Assembly (NCBI GenBank): GCA_025997955.1
Contig: BNVH01000005.1
Location: 1-64,000 of the forward strand
Origin: Synergistales bacterium
GTDB taxonomy: Bacteria; Synergistota; Synergistia; Synergistales; Aminobacteriaceae
DNA length: 64,000 nt
Direction: 5' to 3'
Shown here piece after piece: positions 44,496-53,000 of this stretch. Position numbers and translations under genes: made by a program. The notes under the pieces were generated by a model that was not told the origin of the DNA, made no database searches, and saw nothing but the letters and a program-made list of their open reading frames with translations. Position 1 is the stretch's first letter. Every line of letters starts with the position of its first letter.

Positions 44496-45394
44496 AAAAT
44501 CTCCTCGCCAACGTCCAAATATTTTCCGTCGAGTACGTCTTTTAGATACTGTCCGTATTGATTGTTTTTGAGAACTTCGTAAGTCTTCATAAGTTCCGCC
44601 TTGCCTATCCAGCCGTTCAGATACGCTATCTCCTCAAGACAGGCGATTTTCCTGTGCTGGTGCGTTTCGATTGTGCGGACGAAGTTCGAGGCCTCAAGAA
44701 GGCTGTCATGCGTACCCGTGTCAAGCCATGTAAAACCCTGCCCCATTATTTCGACGCTCAAAGCGCCTTTTTCGAGATATATCCTGTTCAAATCCGTTAT
44801 CTCAAGCTCGCCTCTATGCGAGGGTTTGAGGCTTTTGGCGTAGCCTATAACCGAGTTGTCATAGAAATAAAGTCCCGTCACGCAGTAGTTGCTTTTGGGG
44901 TGTTCGGGCTTTTCCTCTATTGAGACAGCCTTGCTGTCTTTGTCGAACTCGACGACCCCAAACCGCTCCGGGTCGTCCACATAATACCCGAAGACGGTCG
45001 CGCCCTCGGTCTTCTGGACAGCGTTTTTCAATATCCGCTTAAGCCCGTATCCCTCAAAAATATTGTCGCCGAGCACCATCGCGACGGAGTTAGCGCCGAT
45101 AAACTCCTCACCTATAATAAAAGCCTGCGCGAGCCCGGCGGGCGAGGGCTGAACGGCGTACGTAATGTCAATCCCAAACTGACGCCCGTTTTTCAACAGC
45201 AACTCAAAGCGCGGGGTATCTAAGGGAGTGGATATTATCAAAATATCCCTAATTCCGGCGTTCATCAGGACAGACAGCGGATAGTAAATCATCGGCTTGT
45301 CGTAAATCGGGAGAAGCTGCTTTGACGTGACAGTCGTCAGGGGGTAGAGCCGAGTGCCGGAACCCCCCGCTAAGACTATGCCTTTTGTGCTCAC
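44492..45394 (-). CDS. rfbA: glucose-1-phosphate thymidylyltransferase
   Basis: 300-aa nucleotidyltransferase of dTDP-glucose synthesis. GIVLAGGSGTRLYPLT at the N-terminus, YDKPMIYYPLS (about 30), AFIIGEEFIG, VLGDNIFEG (about 108) and WLDTGTHDSLLEA (about 220). The start ATGA overlaps the metH stop, so rhamnose synthesis is coupled to metH translation. Confidence 0.96.
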   Translation of the reverse strand: MSTKGIVLAGGSGTRLYPLTTVTSKQLLPIYDKPMIYYPLSVLMNAGIRDILIISTPLDTPRFELLLKNGRQFGIDITYAVQPSPAGLAQAFIIGEEFIGANSVAMVLGDNIFEGYGLKRILKNAVQKTEGATVFGYYVDDPERFGVVEFDKDSKAVSIEEKPEHPKSNYCVTGLYFYDNSVIGYAKSLKPSHRGELEITDLNRIYLEKGALSVEIMGQGFTWLDTGTHDSLLEASNFVRTIETHQHRKIACLEEIAYLNGWIGKAELMKTYEVLKNNQYGQYLKDVLDGKYLDVGEEIL

Positions 45395-47838
45395 ATCAAG
45401 AGCTCCGTGACCAATTTAACCGCGTTTACCGCGTCCGGCGAATATCCGTCCGCGCCTATTCTGCGGCTGTAGTCGTCGTTCACGGACGCGCCGCCCACTA
45501 TGACTTTTACTTTGGGGAACGTTTTCTTGAGAGCCGCGACGTCCTCTTCCATGCGAATCATAGTGCTTGTCATGAGGGCGGACAGACCGACGACCTTCGG
45601 GTCTTTTTCCCGCAGGGCTTTTTCTATCTCGGCGTAAGAGACGTTCTTGCCAAGGTCGACAACCGTATATCCGTTGCTGCGCAACATGGTCGCTACGACG
45701 TTTTTGCCGAGGTCGTGCAGGTCGCCCTCCACCGTGGCCAAGAGAATTACCCCTTTGTCTATGCTGGCGCCCGATAGCGCTATGCGCGAAAGCTCAGCGT
45801 CGCAAACCCTCTGCGCCGCGGCCGCCGCGGACAGGAGCTGAGGCAAAAAATAGCGCCCCGAGTCGTACAGTCTCCCAACCTCGGTCAGAGCCGGGACTAC
45901 GCCATTATTTATGATAGTCGTCGGATCTATGTTATTGTCGTCCATATTTTTGCCAAGAGAACCGGCCTTGTCAGCATCGCCCTGAACGATAGCGTGCCGC
46001 AGAAGAGCCCAATCGTCGCTCGCGTCACCCTCGAACGACGTCTTATCAGCGCAAGTTTTGTCGGGCTTCTGTGAAACCGCGCGCGAAGGCGCCGAAAACG
46101 AGTCCGCTTTGGATAGAAAATTCTTGGCCGACTCGTCATATCCGCACAGCAAGTTTGCGGTCGCCGCAGTCTCCGTGATAGCGCCGTCGAGCGGGTTCGC
46201 TATAGCGAGATTAAGCCCCGCCGCCATAGCCATGGCGAGCCAGACGCGGTTTATGACGCTCCGCGCCGGCATCCCGTGAGAGATATTGCTCAGGCCAAGC
46301 ATGGAGCAGCAGCCAAGCTCTCTTATATGACGCAGCGTTTCAAGCCCGACATTGGCGGCCGCGGCGTCGGCGCCCGCGGACATACAAAGCCCGTCTATGA
46401 CAAGCGAAGCGCGCGGATAACCCATTTTATCCGCTATGTCCGCTATTTGTTTTATCAAAGATATTCTGGCCTCAATACTTTCGGGTATGCCCTGTTCGTC
46501 CATCGGCAAAACCGCCAAGACCGCGCCGTATTTTTGCGCCATTTCTATACCGCGCTCGACCTCTCCCGCCTTTGCCGTCACGGAATTGAGAAGCGGTATG
46601 CCCGTGCAGGCTCTGAGGCCCGCCTCCACGACGTCGGCTATATCGCTGTCTATGGACAAAGGCAAATCCGTGGCGTTCTCGACCGCCGCTACAGCCTCCT
46701 TCATGGCGTTTATCTGGTCAGTCTGAGGCAAGCCGACGTTTATGTCTATGACACGCGCCCCCGCTTTATCCTGAGCGCGCGCGGCGTCGGCTACGGCGCT
46801 CCAGTTTTTCGACGCGATATGAGGCTTCATGGCGGAGCGGGACGCGTTTATGCTCTCTCCGACCAACGTCAGAGCGCGTCCAATGCCGCCCGCCACCAAT
46901 CTCCCCCTGCTCGCAAAGGGCAAAAAGTCGGGCTTCGTTCTCGGTATAACCGATATGTCCTTTAATCTATCTCTCATGGCCGCGATGTGGTCGGGTGTCG
47001 TGCCGCAGCAACCGCCTACTATGGTGGCCCCTGCCTCTACGAGGCGCAACGCGGCGTCGGCGTACTTCTCTGGCCCCCAATACTCGGGGTCGTTGGGCAG
47101 GCCGGCGTTGGCGAAGACTATGACGGGAAGCCCGGAATGCTCGCGCAAAAGCGCGGCTGTTTCGATATATTTCTCAGGGCCCACGCCGCAGTTAGCCCCT
47201 ACGGCCACGGCCCCCACAGTCCGCGCCCAGTGAGCGACTACCTCAGGAGACGCGCCTGTGACCGTGCGCCCCCTTTGCTCAAAAGTCATGCTGACGGCGA
47301 ACGGGAAAGTTTTATCCAACTCCTTCAGGGCAGCGACGGCGGCCTTCACTTCGCGTAAGTCAAGAGCCGTCTCTATCAGGATAAAATCAGCTCCGCCCTC
47401 TATCAAGCCCTGAAACTGAGGACGAAACGCTGACATGGCGCTCTCGAATGAAAGCGAGCCGAAAGGCTCCAGCAGCTCCCCGAGAGGCCCGGCGCTGCCG
47501 GCGACAAGCGCGTGGTCTCCGGCTACTTCGCGAGCTATCTTTGCGGCAAGTGCGCATATTTTGGCGGCGTCGTTCTCAAGTCCGCGATGGGCCAATTTCA
47601 GGGAGCTTCCGCCGAACGTGTTTGTCTCTATGATATTGGCGCCACTCTCGATATAGAGTCTATGCACTTCTCGCACCACGTCCGGCGCGCTGATATTCAT
47701 CTCCTCGGGCAAAAGTGGAGGAGCCCAGCCCCGCTCGGACAACATAGTCCCCATACCTCCGTCAAGCAGAAGCAAGCCCGCGCCATTTTTCAGACATTCC
47801 ATAAGTTCTTTACGATTTTTATTGTTTTGTCGAGACAT
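45391..47838 (-). CDS. metH: cobalamin-dependent methionine synthase-type protein without reactivation domain
   Basis: 815 aa from the ATG at 47838 (eight bases after GGAG; a GTG at 47844 is too close). Modules: homocysteine methyltransferase barrel (about 15-300) with zinc cysteines in GANCGVG and VGGCCGTTPDH; pterin-binding barrel (about 315-580) with LVGESINASRS and DINVGLPQ; cap helices and B12-binding domain (about 600-815) with base-off motif VEGDLHDLGKN and GLSALMTSTM. The C-terminal AdoMet reactivation domain of E. coli MetH is absent, as in several anaerobes, so reactivation needs a separate protein. A variable linker with SKADSFSAPSRAVS joins the pterin and B12 parts. Confidence 0.92.
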   Translation of the reverse strand: MSRQNNKNRKELMECLKNGAGLLLLDGGMGTMLSERGWAPPLLPEEMNISAPDVVREVHRLYIESGANIIETNTFGGSSLKLAHRGLENDAAKICALAAKIAREVAGDHALVAGSAGPLGELLEPFGSLSFESAMSAFRPQFQGLIEGGADFILIETALDLREVKAAVAALKELDKTFPFAVSMTFEQRGRTVTGASPEVVAHWARTVGAVAVGANCGVGPEKYIETAALLREHSGLPVIVFANAGLPNDPEYWGPEKYADAALRLVEAGATIVGGCCGTTPDHIAAMRDRLKDISVIPRTKPDFLPFASRGRLVAGGIGRALTLVGESINASRSAMKPHIASKNWSAVADAARAQDKAGARVIDINVGLPQTDQINAMKEAVAAVENATDLPLSIDSDIADVVEAGLRACTGIPLLNSVTAKAGEVERGIEMAQKYGAVLAVLPMDEQGIPESIEARISLIKQIADIADKMGYPRASLVIDGLCMSAGADAAAANVGLETLRHIRELGCCSMLGLSNISHGMPARSVINRVWLAMAMAAGLNLAIANPLDGAITETAATANLLCGYDESAKNFLSKADSFSAPSRAVSQKPDKTCADKTSFEGDASDDWALLRHAIVQGDADKAGSLGKNMDDNNIDPTTIINNGVVPALTEVGRLYDSGRYFLPQLLSAAAAAQRVCDAELSRIALSGASIDKGVILLATVEGDLHDLGKNVVATMLRSNGYTVVDLGKNVSYAEIEKALREKDPKVVGLSALMTSTMIRMEEDVAALKKTFPKVKVIVGGASVNDDYSRRIGADGYSPDAVNAVKLVTELLM

Positions 47839-48082
47839 TTTCACATCTCCTCTCTACTAAATCATATTTTATTAAATCATATCATAAGCTCGTCTCGTTG
47901 TTCCATTTCAACAGTATTTTACATGACGCCTTTATGCTTTCGTCCCGAAAGGACGACAGGTGAAACGCGCCTTAAGAGTTCTGTATGCTATAATTTATAA
48001 TATTCAGTCTTGAACATATGTAGCGATTTTAATAGTAGCCGGTACGATATTCAAAACAAGACATTCGGGAGGTAAATCTAAA

Positions 48083-48658
48083 ATGATACCGACAAAAGAC
48101 GAGGCTTTCACAATACTGCGAAAACACAACTCGGACGAAAGCCATATAAAGCACGCCCGCGCCGTGGAGGGCACGATGCGGCATTTCGCGCGCCGTTTTG
48201 GCGGCGACGAGGAGCTTTGGGGCGTGGTCGGGATTTTGCACGATATAGACTGGGAAAAAACGATGAGCGACCCCGCGCGTCACTGCAACCTCGCGCCAGA
48301 ACTTCTGCGCGCGGAGGGTGTGGATGAGGTGGTTATCCATGCCGTTCAGTCGCACGGATGGGGCATATGCTCGGACGCGGAGCCGCGCGACGACATGGAG
48401 AAAACGCTTTTTACCATTGACGAGCTCACCGGGCTTATCATCACGGCGGGGCTTGTGCGCCCGTCTAAGTCCCTCGCTGACCTTGAGGTCAAGTCCGTGA
48501 AGAAAAAATGGAAAGACAAGGCCTTTGCCAAGGGCGTGGACAGAGACATTATCCAAAAGGGCGCTGATATAATGGGCGTGCCCTTGGACGAGGTTATACA
48601 GGAGACTATTTTGGCGTTGCGGCCCATAGAGAGCGACATCGGGCTCGGGTCGAACTAA
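48083..48658 (+). CDS. HD-domain (HDIG-like) phosphohydrolase
   Basis: 191 aa. H in KHARAVEGTMRHFARRFGG (about 24), HD in GILHDIDWEK (about 52), HCNLAPELLR, VIHAVQSHGW and the late TIDELTGLIITAG form the metal site of a compact HD family found alone in many anaerobes. Substrate unknown. GGGAGGT precedes the ATG. The 238-base gap upstream, shared with divergent metH, contains a TATAAT (47989-47994) and a small hairpin at 47940-47956. Confidence 0.82.
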   Translation: MIPTKDEAFTILRKHNSDESHIKHARAVEGTMRHFARRFGGDEELWGVVGILHDIDWEKTMSDPARHCNLAPELLRAEGVDEVVIHAVQSHGWGICSDAEPRDDMEKTLFTIDELTGLIITAGLVRPSKSLADLEVKSVKKKWKDKAFAKGVDRDIIQKGADIMGVPLDEVIQETILALRPIESDIGLGSN

Positions 48659-48689
48659 ATCATACTTCATTAAGTAAGGAGGGTTCCTT

Positions 48690-49328
48690 ATGCCTATAAG
48701 AACAATTCTGGCCGACGATCATCCGCTGACGAGAGCCGGAATAGCGGAATTTTTAAAACGCGAAAGCTCATTGGAGCTTGTCGGCGAGGCCGAGGACGGA
48801 TTGGTCGCCTGGCAGATAATACAGGAGATGAAGCCGGACGTGGCCCTGCTTGATATTCGTATGCCCGGATTTGGCGGTATAGCCATAGCTCAGAAGATCA
48901 AGGAGGCCGGCCTGCCGACTGCCGCTATCATGCTGACGTCTTACGACGCCCAGCGTTACGTCATGGCGTCTTTGCGGGCCGGAGCGAGGGGGTTTGTCCT
49001 CAAGACGGTAGCCCCGAAAGAGCTCACTTCCGCGATAACCACTGTGACCAAGGGCGGGTTTTATCTCGACCCGGAAGTCGCGTCCGTGATGGGGGAACGT
49101 GAGTTTGTGCCTGAGCAGTTATCGACGAGAGAGCACGAGGTCTTGCTTTTGGCGGCAAAGGGGCTTTCGAGTAAGGAAGTAGCCGGCAAACTCTTCATAA
49201 GCGAGCGCACCGTGCAGACGCATTTGGCTTCCATATATGACAAGCTCGGCTCGCGGAACAAAACAGAGGCCTTGCTTTTGTCGCTCAAATATGGCGTGCT
49301 GTCGTTAGAGGAACTACTGGAAGACTGA
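48690..49328 (+). CDS. NarL/FixJ-family response regulator
   Basis: 212 aa. Receiver domain with DDHPLTRAG at the N-terminus, phosphoacceptor D55 in LLDIRMPGFGG and K in VLKTVAPKEL; then a LuxR-type helix-turn-helix (LSTREHEVLLLAAKGLSSKEVAGKLFISERTVQTH, about 148-185; shown motif is split here as LSTREHEVLLLAAKG and SERTVQTHLASIYDKLG). The cognate kinase follows 27 bases later. Target genes are not evident. Confidence 0.93.
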   Translation: MPIRTILADDHPLTRAGIAEFLKRESSLELVGEAEDGLVAWQIIQEMKPDVALLDIRMPGFGGIAIAQKIKEAGLPTAAIMLTSYDAQRYVMASLRAGARGFVLKTVAPKELTSAITTVTKGGFYLDPEVASVMGEREFVPEQLSTREHEVLLLAAKGLSSKEVAGKLFISERTVQTHLASIYDKLGSRNKTEALLLSLKYGVLSLEELLED

Positions 49329-49355
49329 CGCCGTGTTCGCGTTGACTCTCCCATT

Positions 49356-50723
49356 ATGATGCTTAAAAACAACCTTTGGGCGCTCCTTTTGTGCCTAATT
49401 TTGCCTTTATCGGTAGCTCTCGCCGTGACCCTGTATGCTATGGTAGATGAAGAGCGGGCGATGGAGGCTACGGTTCGTTCGTACGTCCGAGACTTGGCCG
49501 ACGATATGTCATTTCGGCTGAATGTTGATTTTGAGCGCTATAATAACAGCGACATAGACGCTTTTTTATCGCCCATGTCACATTATCCAGTGTTTTCTTG
49601 GGGGCTTTCCATTCCGGGCTGGGTCGCCTACGTCAACAAGAGCGGTAAGGTTCTTTTATCGTCGCCGGGCGTTCATGATATATCCGAAATATGGCATCAA
49701 AACCTACCCATAGGCCGCGCTACCCAAGTGCTTGTCAATGACAGAAGATACGCCGTGGCCATATCTCCCGCGCCTTATGGATACATAATCTCCGCGGTTG
49801 CGTGGAGAGAGCTCTTGGGAGGCGTTATGCAAAACAGAATGTGGCTCGGACTTATATTTATCGTAATGTTATCCGGCACGGCTTGGGCCATACGCAGAAT
49901 GTGGCGGCGTCTGTTTTCGCCCCTCAATGATCTGGTCAACGAAATAGACGGCCTTCGCATGGGCAGGGATGTTCCAAACGCGTTAGACGATATGTCCGTG
50001 GTGGAGATAGAGAAAATACACAAGGCCCTGACGCTATTCGCGGCCGCCGCCATAGAGCGCAACAAACTCCATAACTACTACGTCCAAAACGCCGTAAAAG
50101 ATCAGGAAAAGGAGCGCATCGACGTAGCCCGCGAGATTCACGACGGGCCGCTGCAGGATGTGACGGCGCTTTTGCAGCATATCCGTATAGCCTTAGAGGA
50201 CGGCGAGGACGCGCAAGAGAGAATCAAAAAGACTGAGCGCTTAGCTATGGCCGTGGTGCGCGAGCTTCGCGGACTCTGCGACGAGCTCGCCCCGCCTTGG
50301 ATGGAGCTTGGCGTGGCGGACGCCATGACCGAACTCGCCGAAAGATTGGCGCAAAACTACGACATAGAGATAACCACAGATATAGCTCAACCCTTAGACC
50401 TCGGCGCGGAGCGAAATTTGTCTTTGCTAAGAATATTCCAAGAGGCTGTGTCCAACGCCGTGCGCCACGGAGACGCGACAGCGGTTCATGGGCACTTGTT
50501 CGTTGAGGGGGATTCTCGGTTGATATTCGAGATAACCGACAACGGCAAGGGCTTCAACGCCGGTGTTGACCACGAGATTTTGCGCCTCGACGGGCACAGG
50601 GGCTTAGCTAACATGACAGAGCGCATGGCCCTGATGGGCGGCACGTTTCAGATAAAATCCGAGCCCACCGGCGGCACTTGCATCAGATGCGTACTCAACA
50701 ACGCGTTCGAGAAGAGCGCGTGA
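49356..50723 (+). CDS. NarX/DegS-like sensor histidine kinase
   Basis: 455 aa. TM helix at about 7-27, a short periplasmic domain (about 30-155), second TM at about 160-180, HAMP-like linker, HisKA_3 dimerisation helix with H262 in AREIHDGPLQDV, and HATPase with NAVRHG (about 370), ITDNGKGF and GHRGLANMTERM. This is the kinase type that pairs with NarL/FixJ regulators, consistent with its neighbour. The sequence coding for GLANMTER and the stop-codon region recur in diverged form at 52362-52397. Confidence 0.92.
   Translation: MMLKNNLWALLLCLILPLSVALAVTLYAMVDEERAMEATVRSYVRDLADDMSFRLNVDFERYNNSDIDAFLSPMSHYPVFSWGLSIPGWVAYVNKSGKVLLSSPGVHDISEIWHQNLPIGRATQVLVNDRRYAVAISPAPYGYIISAVAWRELLGGVMQNRMWLGLIFIVMLSGTAWAIRRMWRRLFSPLNDLVNEIDGLRMGRDVPNALDDMSVVEIEKIHKALTLFAAAAIERNKLHNYYVQNAVKDQEKERIDVAREIHDGPLQDVTALLQHIRIALEDGEDAQERIKKTERLAMAVVRELRGLCDELAPPWMELGVADAMTELAERLAQNYDIEITTDIAQPLDLGAERNLSLLRIFQEAVSNAVRHGDATAVHGHLFVEGDSRLIFEITDNGKGFNAGVDHEILRLDGHRGLANMTERMALMGGTFQIKSEPTGGTCIRCVLNNAFEKSA
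50601..50624 (+). repeat. kinase 3'-end segment that recurs at 52362-52385
   Basis: 24 bases within the histidine kinase gene (coding GLANMTER) match 52362-52385 at 23 of 24 positions. A second segment, 50713-50731, covering the kinase stop and 7 bases after it, matches 52379-52397 exactly. In the second locus the two are fused through a shared GAGCGC. Confidence 0.8.
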
Positions 50724-50745
50724 TAACGCTCAGGAGAGTTTGTTT

Positions 50746-51165
50746 ATGGACAATATAGAAATTGATGGATTGAGGGGCGCGGTTAGCTCACTTGAACGTG
50801 GTCTCGCTGTTTTCAGACAAATGGACGATTCCAAGGTTGACATTGATTTGTTGGAAATCCTACGAGCCGGCGTTATACAAACATTCGAGTTCACATATGA
50901 ATTATGTTGGAAATATATGAGACGTTGGATTGCAATGAACGTCGGCAGAGAATATGTTGATGGGGTAACAAGAATTGAATTATTTCGCTATGCCGCTGAA
51001 AATATTTTAATCGACGATGTTCTCAAATGGATGGAATTTCATAAAGCAAGGAATCTGGCATCTCACACCTATAATGAAATAATTGCCAAGGACGTTTTTC
51101 AAAACGCGCAGGAATTCCTGCCCTACGCAAAAGATTTTTTACAACGAATAGAGAAGAAAATATGA
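50746..51165 (+). CDS. HEPN-like protein, HI0074-type nucleotidyltransferase partner (toxin side of a HEPN/MNT pair)
   Basis: 139 aa from the ATG at 50746 (AGGAGA upstream). The helical sequence TFEFTYELCWKYMRRW (about 46-61) is typical of the HI0074/NTase-substrate-binding family, and R102-H107 in ARNLASHTYNE is the HEPN RX4-6H motif associated with RNase activity. It overlaps the MNT gene by four bases. Such pairs act as toxin-antitoxin modules in which the MNT partner AMPylates or neutralises the HEPN toxin. Activity here is inferred from the family. Confidence 0.85.
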   Translation: MDNIEIDGLRGAVSSLERGLAVFRQMDDSKVDIDLLEILRAGVIQTFEFTYELCWKYMRRWIAMNVGREYVDGVTRIELFRYAAENILIDDVLKWMEFHKARNLASHTYNEIIAKDVFQNAQEFLPYAKDFLQRIEKKI

Positions 51166-51464
51166 TTTACGTTTCTCCCAAAGAAAGAACGATGATTTTG
51201 GATATTATCAAAACACATGCGCCTGATTGTGAGGTGCGCGTGTTTGGTTCGCGTTATAAAGGCAATAACAGACCATATTCCGATATCGATTTGGTTTTTG
51301 TCGGAAACGAGGAACTGAACGTTTCTCGCATCGGCGACATCCGCGAATCGTTTGAGGAATCCAATTTGCCGTATCGCGTCGATGTGCTTGACTGGAACGC
51401 GACATCTGAAAAATTCCGCGAGGTAATAAACAGGGGTTATGAGGTTATCTATAAGCCCGAATAA
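51162..51464 (+). CDS. MNT-type minimal nucleotidyltransferase (HI0073-like, antitoxin side)
   Basis: 100 aa. The nucleotidyltransferase core is GSRYKGNNRPYSDIDL: GS at 29-30 and metal-binding D41 and D43, with RVDVLDW supplying the third acidic residue. This is the HI0073 layout that pairs with HI0074 proteins. The final codons, CCC GAA TAA, fall inside a 23-bp sequence repeated at 52397-52419, so the stop codon is provided by that repeat. Confidence 0.88.
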   Translation: MIYVSPKERTMILDIIKTHAPDCEVRVFGSRYKGNNRPYSDIDLVFVGNEELNVSRIGDIRESFEESNLPYRVDVLDWNATSEKFREVINRGYEVIYKPE

Positions 51465-51479
51465 TATTCCAAATCCTCC
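51457..51479. repeat. 23-bp direct repeat, copy 1 (contains the MNT stop codon)
   Basis: CCGAATAATATTCCAAATCC plus TCC is identical to 52397-52419, where the sequence belongs to the 3' coding end of the glycosyltransferase-like gene (encoding EDLEYYSE on the minus strand). Here it sits after the HEPN/MNT cassette, out of that context. Confidence 0.9.
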
Positions 51480-51612
51480 ACCGGAATCACCTCCTTATTG
51501 CCTTGATTATATCAGCCTTATATCCAAGCGGGACTTTTACTTATTGTCACCGCCCTTTCCGTAATGTAGAATGAAGCATAGGTCATAAGACATGGAAATG
51601 GAGGCGGGCATT

Positions 51613-51873
51613 ATGAAAAAAACTGACGAGACCGTAGATCGTAATTATGATTGGTTTAAGAAGAACCTCGTCGATTTGATTTTGAAATACAAGGGACAAC
51701 ATTTGCTTATTGTGGACGAGTCCGTTTTGGGCGCTTACAATACTTTCGATGAAGCGCTGAATGAGGCCGTAAAGCTCTCTGAGCCGGGGAAGTTTATAAT
51801 TCAAAAGTGCTGCGACGAAGACGAGACGTCTCAGATTGTTTGTTCTCTGATGAAATTACCCAAGACGGCATGA
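51613..51873 (+). CDS. small DUF5678-like protein paired with a retropepsin-like protease
   Basis: 86 aa from the ATG at 51613, eight bases after GGAGG (an ATG at 51592 lacks a site). NYDWFKKNLVDLILKYKGQHLLIVDESVLGAYNTFDEAL and GKFIIQKC resemble the small DUF5678-type domain often encoded with aspartyl-protease genes. It overlaps the protease gene (ATGA). Function unknown. Confidence 0.65.
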   Translation: MKKTDETVDRNYDWFKKNLVDLILKYKGQHLLIVDESVLGAYNTFDEALNEAVKLSEPGKFIIQKCCDEDETSQIVCSLMKLPKTA

Positions 51874-52340
51874 CGACTTCAACTCCCGCAAAATCTTACA
51901 CGCTGTATCATTCGAGGTTAGCGAAGCAATTACGTTCGGAAGTTCATATTTCAAATTCATTTGCGCAGCTGAATCTTTCAAACCCGGCGAGTTCGGGCGG
52001 TAAAGCATATACAGCCATTTGGGACACCGGCGCGACGGTAACTTGCATTACTCAAAAGGTCGTAGACGATCTTGGCTTGGTTGGCTTAGGCAAGTGTAAA
52101 AACATCACTGCCGGAGGAGCCATAGAAACCACAAGGCATTTGATAGACCTATGGTTACCAAACAAAGTTGTTATCCTAAAATGCGACGTAACAAAAGTGG
52201 AACTTTACGCTTTGAAAGCCGATGTTCTTATCGGAATGGACGTTATTTCCCAAGGCGATTTTACAATCACTAATTATCAAGGAAAAACAGTAATGACGTT
52301 CAGAATACCATCACTGGAAACCGTGGATTACGATAAATAA
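51870..52340 (+). CDS. retropepsin-like aspartyl protease
   Basis: 156 aa from the ATG at 51870. The single catalytic motif DTGATVTCI is at residues 52-60 and the second hydrophobic motif DVLIGMDVI is near 125; together they define the retroviral-type pepsin half, which would work as a homodimer. There is no signal peptide, so it is cytosolic. It is coupled to the small protein upstream. Substrate is unknown; maturation of the partner is possible but unproven. Confidence 0.85.
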   Translation: MTTSTPAKSYTLYHSRLAKQLRSEVHISNSFAQLNLSNPASSGGKAYTAIWDTGATVTCITQKVVDDLGLVGLGKCKNITAGGAIETTRHLIDLWLPNKVVILKCDVTKVELYALKADVLIGMDVISQGDFTITNYQGKTVMTFRIPSLETVDYDK

Positions 52341-52361
52341 TGCCGCCGCCACGCCTACGAC

Positions 52362-52397
52362 GGCTTAGCCAACATGACAGAGCGCGTGATAACGCTC
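52362..52397 (+). pseudogene. relic of a histidine-kinase 3' end
   Basis: Reading with the plus strand, the segment encodes GLANMTERV and a stop (GTGATAA context), i.e. a shortened copy of the kinase C-terminal region (50601-50624 joined to 50713-50731). It abuts the second copy of the 23-bp repeat at 52397. It overlaps the 3' end of the minus-strand glycosyltransferase-like gene. Confidence 0.65.
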
Positions 52398-53000
52398 CGA
52401 ATAATATTCCAAATCCTCCGCGGTATCTATATCGCGAAGCCGTTCCCCCACGCCCACGCTTTTTTTGCCCTCGCTGAACGCGGCGAGCGCCGATGTGAAA
52501 GCATCCTCCGTGCCGTATGGCTGGCGACTGAATACGCCGCTGAATGAGTCTTTCATGCCAATAAGCCAATAACCCCCGTCTTCCGTGGGAGCTATCACGG
52601 CGTCATGCCCCGAAAGTAGCGAGAACGCGTTTTCGATATGCTCCGCGGTAACTGACGGAACGTCCGAGCCCATCAGCACACATTCATCGTAACGAGACAG
52701 CGCGTAACGTATGGCGTTATCCATACGAACTCCCAAGTCGCCGCCCTCCTGGGGCAGATATTCGGCCAATCCGCAAATGCGTTTTAATTCGGAGACTTCG
52801 TCGCGATACGCGTCGCCGCTTGGGGTGTAGAAAACAAAAATATCCCTGCATAGCGCGCGCAAAGTTTCAGCGACGCGCGTCAGCATATCGCGCGTCAGCG
52901 CCGCGCACTGCAAAGGTGTAAGGCGCGGCATCATGCGCGTCTTGGTTTGTCCGGGTATGGGCAGTTTAGTGAAAAGGATTATGGCTTGGGTTCTTGGCAT
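52365..53000 (-). CDS. DUF2064 / TIGR04282-type GT-A fold glycosyltransferase-like protein
   Basis: 211 aa. IILFTKLPIPGQTKTRMMPRL at the N-terminus (nucleotide-binding loop; here given as FTKLPIPGQTKTRM), LGVRMDNAI, VLMGSDVPSVTAEHI (about 108, metal-binding D) and APTEDGGYWLIGM are the signature of this family, related to rSAM/arsenosugar or molybdenum-cofactor-type nucleotidyltransferases. Its substrate is unsettled. The ATG lacks a good ribosome site and is overlapped by a 26-aa gene that has one, so it is likely expressed by translational coupling. Confidence 0.85.
   Translation of the reverse strand: MPRTQAIILFTKLPIPGQTKTRMMPRLTPLQCAALTRDMLTRVAETLRALCRDIFVFYTPSGDAYRDEVSELKRICGLAEYLPQEGGDLGVRMDNAIRYALSRYDECVLMGSDVPSVTAEHIENAFSLLSGHDAVIAPTEDGGYWLIGMKDSFSGVFSRQPYGTEDAFTSALAAFSEGKKSVGVGERLRDIDTAEDLEYYSERYHALCHVG
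52397..52419. repeat. 23-bp direct repeat, copy 2 (native context)
   Basis: Identical to 51457-51479. In this copy it lies inside coding sequence of the glycosyltransferase-like gene and directly follows the kinase-end relic. Confidence 0.9.

Noticed and set aside
47845..48082. Cobalamin riboswitch upstream of metH
   Set aside because: I could not find the conserved B12-box or the expected multi-helix layout in this AT-rich gap.
48029..48670. 213-aa minus-strand ORF opposite the HD gene
   Set aside because: It is the antisense shadow of the HD-domain gene, which has conserved motifs and a ribosome site.
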